A DNA stretch of 64,000 nucleotides from Callaeas wilsoni. Its lineage: Eukaryota; Chordata; Aves; Passeriformes; Callaeidae. Shown here piece after piece: positions 50,704 through 62,402 of the stretch (positions are counted from its first letter, which is position 1; every line of letters starts with the position of its first letter). The position numbers and the translations under genes were made by a program. The notes beneath the pieces are model-generated. The model did not search any database and was not told where the DNA came from. It worked only from the letters and a program-made list of their open reading frames with translations. Location of the stretch: positions 1 through 64,000 of the forward strand of contig VWPU01019360.1 in assembly GCA_013398955.1 (NCBI GenBank). Direction: 5' to 3'.

Positions 50704-50733
50704 ATATCAGTGGTTTTTATATCAGTGGTTTGA
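50704..50733. repeat. 15-bp tandem duplication (atatcagtggttt..)
   Basis: Two adjacent 15-base units match except for the last two bases. This is a recent-looking small local duplication. Confidence 0.75.
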
Positions 50734-51400
50734 AAGTGATCTCATGAGCTCCTGCATGATGTGGGCAAAAGCTGTGTTTTCTTTCTACCTGTCTTAAAAA
50801 GATGAGGTCACCATGCCAGTGCCTGGGGCAGAAGAGTGATGCTAAAGCGTTCCATTCTGCCATCAGTTACGACTTGAGTCAGTTTTGGGAAGTCATGCTG
50901 GTGTTACTTTCGGCTCTCTCTGCTTCTATTCTTTGAATCACAGTACCACAATACCCCATACCCCATCATATATGTTTTTCAGGAGGTGGCATGTGAACCC
51001 TTGGCACGTATCAGATGCTGACTTAGAAATATTCTATACAATTCTTACAATTCCTACTGTGAAAAAAAGCTTCTTCAAGCAGATCTGGATGAGGGCTTAC
51101 AGGTGGAAAAGAGGAAGATTTCCCAGTATTGCTTGTCCCTCACTTAATCTGTGGCAAAGGTCTGCCTTCAGGGGCTGACCCAGAGAAGAAAGCGCAAAAA
51201 TGTATATGTAGAGTGGCTTGTTCAAGATCTGTCAAGTGCAGGCATGTGCTCTGCAGCACCCACACATTAATCTCCAACTATGCGTTGCAGTAGAGAGGGT
51301 TTTGTAGTAAAATCTTGTAGAAGTGGGACAGAGACTTGTCCAGGACAAAGGTTGGAAAGGAGACCCTTCACCCAGGTAGTTGCAGACACAGTTCTTTGTC

Positions 51401-51417
51401 TGGTGGTGGTGGTGGGG
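51401..51417. repeat. (TGG)5 trinucleotide repeat
   Basis: Five TGG units followed by GG. A short microsatellite. Confidence 0.8.
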
Positions 51418-52583
51418 TAGCTACTCAAGAAGAATGGAGAAGCTAAGGAATAAGAAAAGGCCTGAACATGTCTGCAAAAACTTGCTTTGGTGTTTGGCCC
51501 AGTGTTAGATTTCATTTTCTTAAATGTGAAGAATCTTTCAAGGCTTGCAGAGCAGGATGTGGGTAGTTACTTCATGGTGTTTTCTACTACATAATTTACC
51601 CAGGTGCAAAACAGGGGCCTCCGACCGAGCACAGTCTGACCTGTACAAGGGCTTATTGCAGTGCTCAGGGACAGGGCCAGGCACACTTGGTGCTCCAGAG
51701 GAGAGGGGAGAATGAGGGAAGAAAATGTTGAGAAGGCAAAGGACATACGAAAATAAGAGAAAGCAGCAAAAGAAAGAAGAATCACCTGAAGAGGAGTGAG
51801 ATCTGAAAAGGTAAAAATGACAACTAGCCAGTAGCATGGCAAAAATTGAAATGAAGCAGCAGAAAGAGGCACATGAGACTTGGGCTTGGAAACATGCCAC
51901 TGAATCTCATGATTCCTGAGAGTTCTGTTAGTTTCCTTTTACACTAGATAAGGATGGGAAGGTTTCTGCCTGGTACAACAGGGTAAGTGAATTTAGGCAG
52001 GATTGGAAGGCAATGGATTGTTCCAGTCTGCTCTCTCCTCCTATCTGGGGAAATCTTGGAGCGAAATTTCTTATTTTTCATATGAAAGCTTAATCTACAC
52101 TGGATTTTTTTTTTTTTTTAATTTTAGCTATGTGTCAAGGAGTGATATAGCATGTGTCAAGTGAGGAAATTTTGAAATTAATCAGATCCAATAAAAAACT
52201 GTGAGGGTAAATACATATCTGCTAAACATGTTCTCCAAGCGATGAGACACAGATGTATGCTGATGTCAGAGGTTTCACACTGCAAATGTGCATAAAATTA
52301 CATTCTTGCTTCCACATGATCTGAATTGATATTCATATTGTCACAGTAGTAATATTTTAATTTACTTATTACATTCCCAGAGAAAGTAGAAGCATATTTC
52401 AGTAGACAATAATTGAAGATTATAGGATAGACATGACCTGCCTTGTTCATCTTCAAATCAAAAATCATGCAGCTGTGTATTGAGAATATTGATTAATTTG
52501 TCTTTATGACTACAGAAGTAATTTTGAATGAGTGAGAAGTCTGCATGTACCTGAGATCTTTATATAAGCATTTCTTAGAAGAA

Positions 52584-52815
52584 ATCACAGAATCATAGAA
52601 TATTTTGCTTTGGAAGGTACCCGCAAAGATCCTCTAGTCCAGCCCCCCTGCAAGGAGCAGGGACATCTTCAACTGGATCAGATTGCTCAGAGCCCAGTCC
52701 AACCTGACCTTAAATATTTCCAGGACTTCCACCAGCCCACTGGGCAATTTTCCAGTACCTCACCACCCTCAACATAAAAGATTTTTTCCTTATATCTAGT
52801 CTGAAATAACACCAG
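52584..52815 (-). mobile_element. CR1 LINE 3' end, minus strand
   Basis: The plus strand starts with the inverted tail 'atcacagaatcatagaat', then 'ttggaaggtac', 'cctctagtccagcccccctg', 'caaggagcagggacatcttc', 'ccagtccaacctgacctt' and 'acctcaccaccctcaacata'. This is the last ~230 bases of a CR1 element inserted on the minus strand. It is 5'-truncated and non-coding, with only moderate divergence at the 3' end. Confidence 0.94.
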
Positions 52816-53696
52816 TGTTCTTGCTAAAATTTGACATTTTCAAAAAATGAAAAATTATTGTAAAAATGATGAACTGTGTAAATATAACATACAGTATAAG
52901 CTTAGTATGCTAGAGTGCACCTCGGTTTTTTCAGCTATGAAAGTAAAAAAAAAAAATTACTCCAAAATTTCTAAAATGTGCTTCTAGTCTTTGAGAAGAA
53001 CGTTTATCTGCAAGTCACATCTGGAGTACATTTTATGTTCAAGGCAAGTAATATTGAAAAATGGGGAGGTCGATTCTTAGTGAAAGAAGACAAAAATCAG
53101 AATGCTGCTCAGTTCTTATGTCAATAGTTTTAGTCATCTAATTGAAACAAGCTTAATGGCACTGGTGTACTTTTCTTGAATTCAAACGTAAGAATAAGCA
53201 ACGAAAAATAATTTTCTGTGTCTCCAGGATATTCTGTTCAATTTGAAAATGACAATAATAAAATGGAAGTATACATAAATACCATTTACATAAAAAACAC
53301 ACAGTATTGTCTTTTCTTAAAATGTATGCATTTAAGTGCATTTTGCAGGGAGTAAGCCTTATCTTGCTTTTACTGTTTTAGAATAGCATAGTTATTCAGG
53401 CCTATCAGTAATGTCATAAGTTTTGACAATGAACTTAACTGTTGTCTTCTAAATTTTGTAGAACTGTTAAATCTTCCTTGTTTTCTTTTATTTTAAGAAA
53501 TTAGGTCTTTATCAGTTAACAGAAAATAGCAAAGACATTCATGTTTTTTGGCTAGATTTCTACCACTCCTGTAAGTTATATAGACTGAAATGAAGTAACC
53601 TGATTTATTCTACTGAAGCAACCCAGTGTGAAATAACGTTTTTTGAAAAAGTTTTTTTCATCACTCTGTCATGAAGAATGGTAGGACAAGGGTGTA

Positions 53697-53725
53697 GATA
53701 GATAAATAAATAAATAAATAAATAA
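53697..53725. repeat. (AAAT)n tetranucleotide repeat
   Basis: About five TAAA units after a short GATA start. An ordinary microsatellite. Confidence 0.9.
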
Positions 53726-56700
53726 CCAAAACAAAAAACAAAGTCTTGATTGCTGCTCACTCTTTCAGTCATTGTAGAAAGCTCCTATATTAAGAAACGG
53801 AGCTTGACAGTGTTGATTAACTCTGGGAGTGCAACTAAATGCTGTATAATATTTACACTACAAAATCACATTAGCGGTTCACTTTCCATAAATTTAACTT
53901 TGCTTTCCAGCTAACTAATTTTACATATAATTTTGACATCTTCATAAGAAAGGAAATGGAATATATTGAGTAATTTTGTGACAAAATGAAAGTGCACAAC
54001 CATTTTTCTGAAAGTAAATTAGATGTGCTGTAACAACAGAAAAATTCAGATAGGTCAATAATTATGCTCATATTGTCAGAGATGTTGTGAATTTTCTGCC
54101 CTAGAAAAGACACTGAAATTATAGACTCAGTGGGAGGGAATGGGAGTGGATCCTGCTTTTTGCTTGGACAGCAAAACAGATTCTGTGCAAACTTTAAATT
54201 AAAATGCATCCCACATGTTTTGGGGGTGGGATGCTTAAAGGTGAGTGAAGGGAGAGAAAGCAATAGTGTATAGTCTAGTGGAGTAAAGAATAGGACACAT
54301 TTTCATTTCTAAATTCTTTTTGCACTTCACAATGCTTAGCTACTATGATGGCAATCAGAAAGACGTATTTTTTCTGGAATTTGTTCACAGTTGCCATAAA
54401 GTAAAGCATATATTGTCACCTTTAAGGTTGCTCTCCACGGGCTAAATGAGCCCCTTTCCTCACAACACGACAGGTCCGACAGTATTCCTAACAGAATATG
54501 TTACATGCTGCATTTCTTCATCTTTCTATCTCTTCATATGAGATGCAGGGTTTTCAGCATGGGTAGGTAGCCTAAATAGCTCTTACTGTACACTTAAAAT
54601 TTGTATAGCAATTCACCTTAAACTTAATTGTTTCCTTTTTTTCATAACTGAACACAGATATTTGAAGGGGAAGTTGTAATCCTTTTTCTGGTACTGTTGG
54701 ATTTGTCTCTATTTTTTTGGTCTTCCAGATCTGCTAGCACCTCATGTTCGGACTTAAAATCTTGTGGTGCTTTGTTGTTTTCACAAGACAGTATCTTCAT
54801 TTTCCCAATAAGTATCTTTCAGTCAGTAGAAATGACCTCTTTTCTGGAGCTAGGACTCTGAAAGTTCTTTTTTTGTCATGGGCCTAGGTGATTGACTCAA
54901 ATGCATGTTCAGTTTTCCAGTTTTGAAGGGGACTCTCTGCTATGAATAATGTATACTAGAACAAGATTTTGCTTTGTCATTATATACATCTGACATTTGT
55001 TGACTATTTAATTTCTGTCGCTTTAAAATTTATCCAACACTTCTGAAAGAATACAAGCCTTGAACAGATTAGATTTGATTCTTGCTTCCTCCTCTTGGGT
55101 CCTAGCCATCATGTTTAAAATTGAGCTTTTATTAGAGATTTTTAGAGTGTCCAATAGGCTTTAAATACATTAAATGTCCTTTGACTTCATGTTCCACTTC
55201 ATCATTTAATTTTGGTGAGAAAAAAAGAAAAACAACTTTATACCTCAGTTGGCGCTACGACAATAAAATCTTAACTTATTTGGCGAGTATTGGTCAGGAT
55301 CTACACGATATGTCAGAACCATATTGAAAACATATTTGAAACAAAATATAATTTTATTACGTGGTATATGTTTTTACCTCTTTTCACTTATCAATTGATT
55401 TTGATGACCTGCTAAGTTATTGTGTTAAAAATTCTTATTTTTTCAAGCATTAATATTTATTTTGGTTTTAAAATATTATTATGTAAAGTGGTGTATTTGC
55501 AGAACTCTTGTCTGCAAGGTATAATTTAACCAAAAACCATAACAAAAAAAAGTAGAAAGAATTGCAAAGATTTACCACATAAGAATCTTGACACTATTTT
55601 TGGCTGAGTTCACACATATTTTTCACTGTTTAGTACTTGTACCTGACAATAAGTGTTTGCTTTATATTCTTCTATGAATTATTTGAAATATTCAACACTT
55701 TCTCTTTGCTTGGAACTGGTGAAGACTAGATAAGGTTCTTCCTGGCCAAGAAAATTTTCCTCTCAGGGGGCATGTGTCATATGTCCTTGGATTAGATGAC
55801 ATGTTCCGGGCTCAGTTAAACTGAGGGAAATAACAGTGTAAATGAAGTAGTATTGCTTACTCCTGGTTAATACCTTTTTAGCATTCCAATACTTTTTTTT
55901 TAAGCATCTTTTTCAAAATTGAGAGTAGGTAATATGAATTCTTTTTTCTTTATTCAGGTCATGAGATGTCATTCTCAAAATCTGTACTATCTGTGAGAAC
56001 TTGATGTTCAAGAACAATTAAAATTTATGAATCTGTGGTGTGATTCACTACGCAGTCGTTCGTTGACTCCTGTGTGAGAAATGAAAAGGTTTTTCATGTT
56101 TTCCATAGATTGCAAGTTCTCACTGTTGAATCTGACACTCTTGGATTTGTATCTGTCTTTTTGTTTCCAGTTTTGTCTTTCCATTCATCAACTCATTTCT
56201 TTGATCCTGAAGTCAAAGAGGGACAATAGCACTTAATGGATATTAGATTTTAAAAAAAGTATTATTATTTAGTTTTGTTCTGTTTTTCCATGTAATATAC
56301 ACATATACACTGTCTCTGGCATGTTTAGCATTCTTTTTCTGGAGAGATAGCTGGGAATGAGAGTTTCAAGGAAAGCATCACCACCCACTGCTAGACTGTT
56401 TCTGTTTTTGCTCAGCTGAGGGTTTATTTTAATTTTAACACTGTATGGTAAATTTCTATCTTGATTACTGGTACCAATCAATGTAGAGCTTGATATCCTT
56501 ATTTCTGCCTTGAAAGACAACCATAGTTTTCCTCCATGTCTTCATGGCCTACCTTGGAAAAAGTCCCAAGATCTTGACATCTACTCCTGAGACTTTATTC
56601 TGGAGTATTAATGATTGGGAGAAAAAGCAAGTCTATTTAGCAGGTGGTGTATATTATTAGAGAGGAAGCGAAGCAGCCTGCTGACCAATCTGATCTATAT

Positions 56701-56941
56701 TCCTCTGAAGAGACTTTTCTCAAGAGCTTCCTTTTCTGGGCTGCCTTCACCTCATTCCAGACAACAAAAGTTGATTTATAGTACTTAAAATTTTTATTTT
56801 CATTTAGAGCTAGAGTTGATGTACTTTATAGACTCATAAAGTAAGCAAGGCCAGGAAAATTACTGGAAGTAATGGCAGTTATAAATTGGCTTATTTGGGA
56901 CTAGTGTAATAGTGGATTACTTTTATGTCACTGTTTTACAG

Positions 56942-56995
56942 TTAGGACACCATGATAGACTTAACTATTTCTAAGCATATGTAGTGAGACAGAAG
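56942..56995 (+). other. Possible non-coding exon, 54 bases (speculative)
   Basis: A good acceptor ('tgtcactgttttacag', AG at 56940-56941) and a near-ideal donor ('cagaag' before GTGAGTA at 56996) lie 54 bases apart. All three frames contain a stop, so any exon would be non-coding or would trigger decay of the transcript. No RNA evidence is available. Confidence 0.15.
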
Positions 56996-57798
56996 GTGAG
57001 TACGTACAAGGCTTTATGACAGCCATTAAAAGTTAGGAGATTTTGCACATTATATTTGTGACTTCAGTAATTCTCTTTACATTTGACTTGATTGCTGCAT
57101 TTCTTGTTGCACAATATAAAGTCCAGGAAGAAAATGTAGGTCGGTTGGTTTATTTTGATGTGGACAACAGCAAAAATGTACCTAGACATTTTCTTTTAAA
57201 AGGTTGGATTAAATCGAAGTGATGGAAGAAAATTTCCTTATCAGAATTTACCAAAACACTAAGTCTAAAAAATTGCAATTGATTTCAACCCCAGAAAAAT
57301 GATTGCAACTTTTGAGCATCATTCAATTCTAGCCAACATTTTTTTGTAATGACACACATTAATTTATAATTTTCCTCTGCAAAGAGTTATTAACATTATT
57401 ATTTTGTATGATTTTGAAACTATCTCAGAGTGAGAAAATGCAGAATCTCATCCCCTTGGCACTAGGGTACATAAATGTATACTTTTCTGAAATATGACTA
57501 TACACTCCAGATGGTTTTCTAGAAAACCTGAGGATATTTTTTGCTTTAGCTTCTTTGTGCATATGTGGATATGAACATATTAGTACATCTAGGATAATAC
57601 GTTAATAAATATGGTAACTCTTTGTGTTTACATAAAGTAGTAATAATAAACCATAGTGCATGTGTCAGACTCAAATAAAAATGAATTTGAACACTCAAAT
57701 AAAATATACTGAAGATCACTTGCTAGTCACTCATTTGTAGGTTTAAGTTTCCATGACAGCTTTTCTGTGTTTTGTTTTGATGCTAATGAAATAGGTAT

Positions 57799-57822
57799 GA
57801 TGCCCTCAAGTGAGAGGGCATC
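57799..57822. repeat. 9-bp perfect hairpin (gatgccctc / gagggcatc)
   Basis: Arms at 57799-57807 and 57814-57822 are exact complements with a 6-base loop. The stem is GC-richer than its surroundings. There is no T-run after it and the setting is eukaryotic, so a terminator is not suggested. Confidence 0.75.
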
Positions 57823-58689
57823 CGAGTGAGAGGTGATAAAAGAGACACAGCTGCACTGCAATGTGAATATAATTAAACATTGTTAGTCGTTCAAAATGTT
57901 TCTGTATGCATGTTTCTAATCTTCTGTAGGAAAAATATAGCATCTTCTTGAATGCTTTTTACTACTACATTGAAGCAATCTCTCTTCAATTATGTGTAAA
58001 TATTTGACTACACATTTATATTGAATTTAAAATTAGAAAATAAATAACAGATGATGCTTATCCTTTAAAGTATTACAGATCTAGATGCTTTTCTTAACAC
58101 CATAAATATTTAAAACATTTAATTTTATGTATTAGGTGAAAATCACATAGCATTTAGATAAAATTTATTTTTATATTTTTGGTAATTTGAATTTTACTAC
58201 CTGCTGAGGGAAGAGAGCAGAAATCAAAATGACATAAATTTACCTTAGGTGTTTGAACTGGAATACACTCTATGCAGATTTTAAATAGAAGTGTCTGTGA
58301 ACTTGTGTGTGTTCAGTTAACAAAGGTTTATGAACGAAAAGGAGTAAGCTTTATTCCAAAATCAAAATGTCTTGGAAGTCTAATCTACCATTATGATAAC
58401 TTAGAAGTTAAGCACTCACAATGCAGTGCTATGAATTAGAAAAGCTGATTATGTGACTCTATGGCACGTATTCTGAGATGACAGGTAATCACTTATTTCA
58501 AAATAAAGCAGTTTGGTTTTGACAAAATTCTGTTGTAAACCTGCTCTATTCCATGTTGTAAGGAATCCCTAGGGATGCTGGGTCTTGAGTGGAAAGTTGT
58601 GCCCTTGCAGAGCTGTTTTCCAAGGTGTTTGAGAAAGAAGTAGCATCTTTCAAGCAGCTCATTCTCCATTGTATTAGGGACAGGTGCCA

Positions 58690-59230
58690 ACGTAGCAGTG
58701 GGAGCCTGCAGGAGCAGTGCATTGTTTCCCTCCTTTGAACTTCAAGTGGTTCTTTTCTCCAACCCACTGACGTTCCCTGAATGGCTACCAAACCATTTGA
58801 TGTGTTGGCAACTTCTCCCAATTCTGTCACCAGAAGGTGCTGGGGGTGCACTCTCTTCTCGTCACATGGGTCACTAATGAGGAGGTTAAACCGTGCTGGC
58901 CCCGTTAAGGACTCCTGGAGCACATGACTAGTGACTGGCCTCCAGCTGGACTTTGTGCCACTGATCATCACCTCCTGGGCCTGGCAGTTCAGCCACTTTC
59001 CAACCCACCTCACCATTCACTAATCAAATTAGTATTTAATAATATTTTTTCAGTGAGCACTTTATGAGAGAGAGTGCTGCATGTCTTGCTGAAGTCAGGA
59101 TAAACAATAGAAACTGCTCTTCCCTCAGTCAGCAGGCCAGGCCACCATTTGTTACATTGAAGAAGGCTATGAAACATCCCCTTCAGTTTTATTGTTAATC
59201 TGTTGTTTTTGCTGGTGCAACTTCCTCCAG
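58690..59230 (-). mobile_element. Old CR1 LINE fragment covering reverse-transcriptase motifs, minus strand
   Basis: Unlike the other CR1 copies, this one lacks the 3' end and covers the reverse-transcriptase region. On the minus strand, within an open stretch at 58546-59016, are 'GKWLNCQAQEV' and 'GTKSSWRPVTS' followed by a decayed 'VLQESLTGPARFN', which corresponds to the family's PQGSVLGPVLFN motif. Where the catalytic F-A-D-D should follow, the frame reads 'HLLVTELGEVANT', so the aspartate pair is lost. Upstream (59020-59230) the inverted text 'tgctgaagtcaggataaaca' matches the CR1 'actgaagtccaggtagaca' block. It is an internal, inactive fragment. Both edges are approximate. Confidence 0.8.
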
Positions 59231-59243
59231 TTTCTTTCTTCTC

Positions 59244-59261
59244 TTTTTTTTTTTTTTTTTT
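59244..59261. repeat. Poly-T tract (18)
   Basis: Eighteen consecutive T bases just beyond the old CR1 fragment. A simple repeat. Confidence 0.9.
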
Positions 59262-61330
59262 GTGGAGGTAGGAAGCCTCCTGAAACTGTTTTTTATATTA
59301 GTACTGTTTTCTTGAGTCTTGGCTGAAGTGGTAGGTTTCATTTTAAACATAAAAATACTGAACACATTAAGGTTAGCATAATTTTACTTTCCTAAAGCTA
59401 ATGGAAATCAATGAAACGATGTAAACACCACTATACGGAGTCATAAATACCATCTAGTAGAAGCATGAATTAATAGATTTAATGGAAATAAGTGAATGGA
59501 TGGCAGCTTTAGTACTCTCCTGATAAAGGAAGAGATGGAGACAGAGATGCTTTAAAATCAAGTTTTGTAGCTATTTTGGTGCAATATGGAGGGCACAAGA
59601 CAGTAGCTTTATTATGTGTCTGATAGAAATCTAGAAAAGCAAGCAATTTTCAATTCCTGCATTTTCTGTGATGAACCATAAGGCTTTTTATTTTGAAAGG
59701 TTTTATAATAATGTATACAAGTTAAAATTACTTTGAGTATTACTTCCTTCAAAACGGTGATGGATCATTTGAAATAATCAAGTATTAAAATATGTATAGG
59801 AGTATATTGTCCTATTAAGATGACTGTAGACTGGATCAGAAATTTAGAATGAGAATAAACCGAATCATCTGCTCCAGCAGTGTAATGACCTTGCAATCAA
59901 TAAGCTACTTATATGCCATTTTGCAACTAATCTTAAGGTGCAACAGATTTTTGCTCACTATGAACTTGAGCTGCCAAAATTACTTTCTAAAAATGTTTTA
60001 ATTATCTTTTTTTTTTCTTGGTGCAGTGTATGTAGAATTTAGTGCACATATTTGAAAACAAATTCTTCAGATTTAAATTTGTCCATTTGTCATCTTCCCA
60101 ACTGCTGATGGCTTCTATGTTACTTCCTGCTCCCTCAAAAGGATTTATCCACTGTTATCAGCAGAGTAACTAAAGTTCCCTCAACTGATCATAAATATAT
60201 TACGGAGCTCTTTAAAGGAGGTGCATACATCCAATAATGCTTCCTGGGTTTTTTTTGTAATACAGAACACAGAAAAATACCATGTGGCATATATGAAATT
60301 AATATATTGCAGTAAAATATGGTAATCTATGTACAATTAAATTTTAGGGTTGTCTTTCAACATTCACACATGAATGTTATAAAATCAGAAGGTCTCTCAA
60401 GTGGCTCTGAAACTTCCAAATTGCCACTTGAATATCACGTTTCCCAGCTTTGGCCTTAAAATTATCACTGAATTGACTACAATGGAGGTAACAGATTGTG
60501 ATGAGACTGAAAGTAAAATTTGTTTATGATTGTGGGAATCATTTACTCTCTTGGAAGAAAAAGAGGCAATATTAATAAACTAGGATTTCATAGAAAAGGA
60601 AGTAGATTTTATTAAGTATTGGAATAATAGAAGGAATGGAAGTGAACAATATAAAAAGTAAAGTTTGAGCTGTTATGGTGCACATTACCAAGTGTGGAAG
60701 TTCATCAATTTTTAATAAGATAAATTAATTAAACTACAGGTGTAATATTAAATCCTATGGTGGTGTTAGATTAGTTTGTGAAGGTGATTCTTTGATCTGC
60801 TCACCTGGAATCACAGGAGACTGAGATAGAAGTGCTTAAAGTGTTACTTAGCTGCTTTTTCAAAAATGAGGGATCTTTTGATGATTTTGATGATAGTCTT
60901 TCTACTATGTCCTAACACTTTAAATTGGTCACCTTAGGAGAACTGAGCTTTTATTAATCCCGATAAAATGATTGCGTGTTTTTTTTGGTGGAGCGTTTTT
61001 TTTGTTTGTTTGGTTTGTTGGTTTTTTTAAAAAATTTTTATTTAGATGGTTTTGGAGTGACAAAGTAATCTTTGAGGGGAACTGAAAGATCAGTTGACCC
61101 TGTGAAAGTGAAAACCACATAAAAGAAAGTTTCTTGTTCTTTCATGCAGCTAACAAAACAAAAAATGGAATACTAAAATCCGCTACCCAGTAGGATGTTA
61201 AAGACATGTCAGCTACATCAATACTTGTGGCAGAATTTATCTACTGTGTTTAAAAAGCTGTAGCATTTGGAGGTATTACTGTCTGATAGCCAAGAAGATC
61301 TTTCAGTGTTTCATATACTTTAGAATTGTT

Positions 61331-61364
61331 TGCGTGTGTGTGTGTGTGCGTGTATATATATATA
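61331..61364. repeat. (TG)n(TA)n dinucleotide repeat
   Basis: About ten TG units with two C interruptions, passing directly into about six TA units. A compound microsatellite, likely polymorphic. Confidence 0.92.
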
Positions 61365-62317
61365 AATTTTATGCAAAATCCTGAAGAACTAACGTCTGAT
61401 CTTGACTATCCTTTGTCTTCTTGAGTAAAGAAGATACTTACATAATTTCTGGCTTTTTCTGATAATTTTAAAATTCTGAATTTTTTCTTACATGCCCATC
61501 TATTCCATATAATGCACAGAGCTAAACACAGTACTTCAGCTGGAAACTTACCAATAGTAAGCAGTATGGAAGATTATGCAAGAATTGAGGTATTCATACT
61601 CTCCATCTGTAGATTTTTCTCATTGAAGGAAAAGTATAATACTCTGCATAGGTTTCACACGTTTGTTTAAGGGAAAACCATCTTTAAAGTGTCATTAATG
61701 AAAATGTTATGTCTAAAAATTAAACAGTTCAGTGTTAAAAAAGAAACAAACAACAACAAACAACTTTTCAAAAGTTCCTGTTCTATGTGCTTTAAGAATT
61801 GGGGTTTTTTACTTATTTGGAAAAAATGTCTTGTCGAAATAAAAAAAGTAGAAATGAGAATAAAGAACCTACACGTACGATTAAAAGTGTTCTAATTATT
61901 GAGTAATAAAAATGTCTTGTTCTGGTCTATCTGATGACTGTAGTCTCTAAAATAGGAGTAGGCAGGTGGATTTTGGTAGCTTAAGCAGTAATGTTTTTCA
62001 TGATGGTCTAGTATAAGAACAGAGGATTAAACCATCCAGTTTCTTATGTCATTCATACTTGTCATGAAATTGAAAGCCTAGGAAATCCTTAACCTGTGAC
62101 TGGAAAGTAATTTTTCCAAATGTATGCACAAGACCTTTGTACCGCAATGAAGTACAAGAAAGGTTAGTAGGATTAGAGCACACGTTTCTGAGATGGAAGC
62201 CACAGGCCTGTGCAGGTACACCTTTCAGTTGGTTCAAAGTACTTGTGGAATGGCAGTAGTTCTTCTGAACTATCAGGTAAAGGAATTTCTCCTGGCAAGT
62301 TCTCCTGACTTGAGTTC

Positions 62318-62402
62318 CAACCCCACAGCAGGGGATTTGGAACTAGACAATATTTAAGGTTCTTTCCAACTCAAGCCATTCTTTGAATCATTCTATGATT
62401 AT
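62318..62402 (+). mobile_element. CR1 LINE 3' terminal fragment
   Basis: Only the last ~85 bases of a CR1 remain: 'agcaggggatttggaactag', 'tatttaaggttctttccaac', 'tcaagccattcttt' and the tail 'cattctatgatt'. It is severely 5'-truncated and non-coding. Confidence 0.88.

Larger units (their letters stand above)
47291..52583. other. Non-coding unique DNA
   Basis: About 5.3 kb without a recognisable gene. It contains (TTG)n at 47764-47777, a 15-bp tandem duplication at 50704-50733, (TGG)5 at 51401-51417 and a T-run near 52107-52119. A 139-codon frame at 49436-49855 (+) has no domain or codon pattern that I recognise. Confidence 0.55.
52816..58689. other. Non-coding unique DNA
   Basis: About 5.9 kb, AT-rich, no recognisable gene. 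It contains the AAAT repeat at 53697-53725, a short splice-site-bounded segment at 56942-56995 and a 9-bp hairpin at 57799-57822. A 130-codon minus-strand frame at 53871-54263 has no recognisable feature. Confidence 0.55.
59231..62317. other. Non-coding unique DNA with low-complexity tracts
   Basis: About 3 kb of AT-rich DNA. It contains poly-T at 59244-59261, a T/G-rich tract at 60995-61035 and the TG/TA dinucleotide repeat at 61331-61364. I see no gene. Confidence 0.6.

Noticed and set aside
53871..54263. 130-codon minus-strand frame
   Set aside because: No recognisable motif, and AT-biased residues (K, N, F, I, S) as expected from random AT-rich DNA.
58546..59016. 156-codon minus-strand frame as a host gene
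   Set aside because: Its first half matches CR1 reverse-transcriptase region words, so it is a transposon remnant. The second half has no family match.
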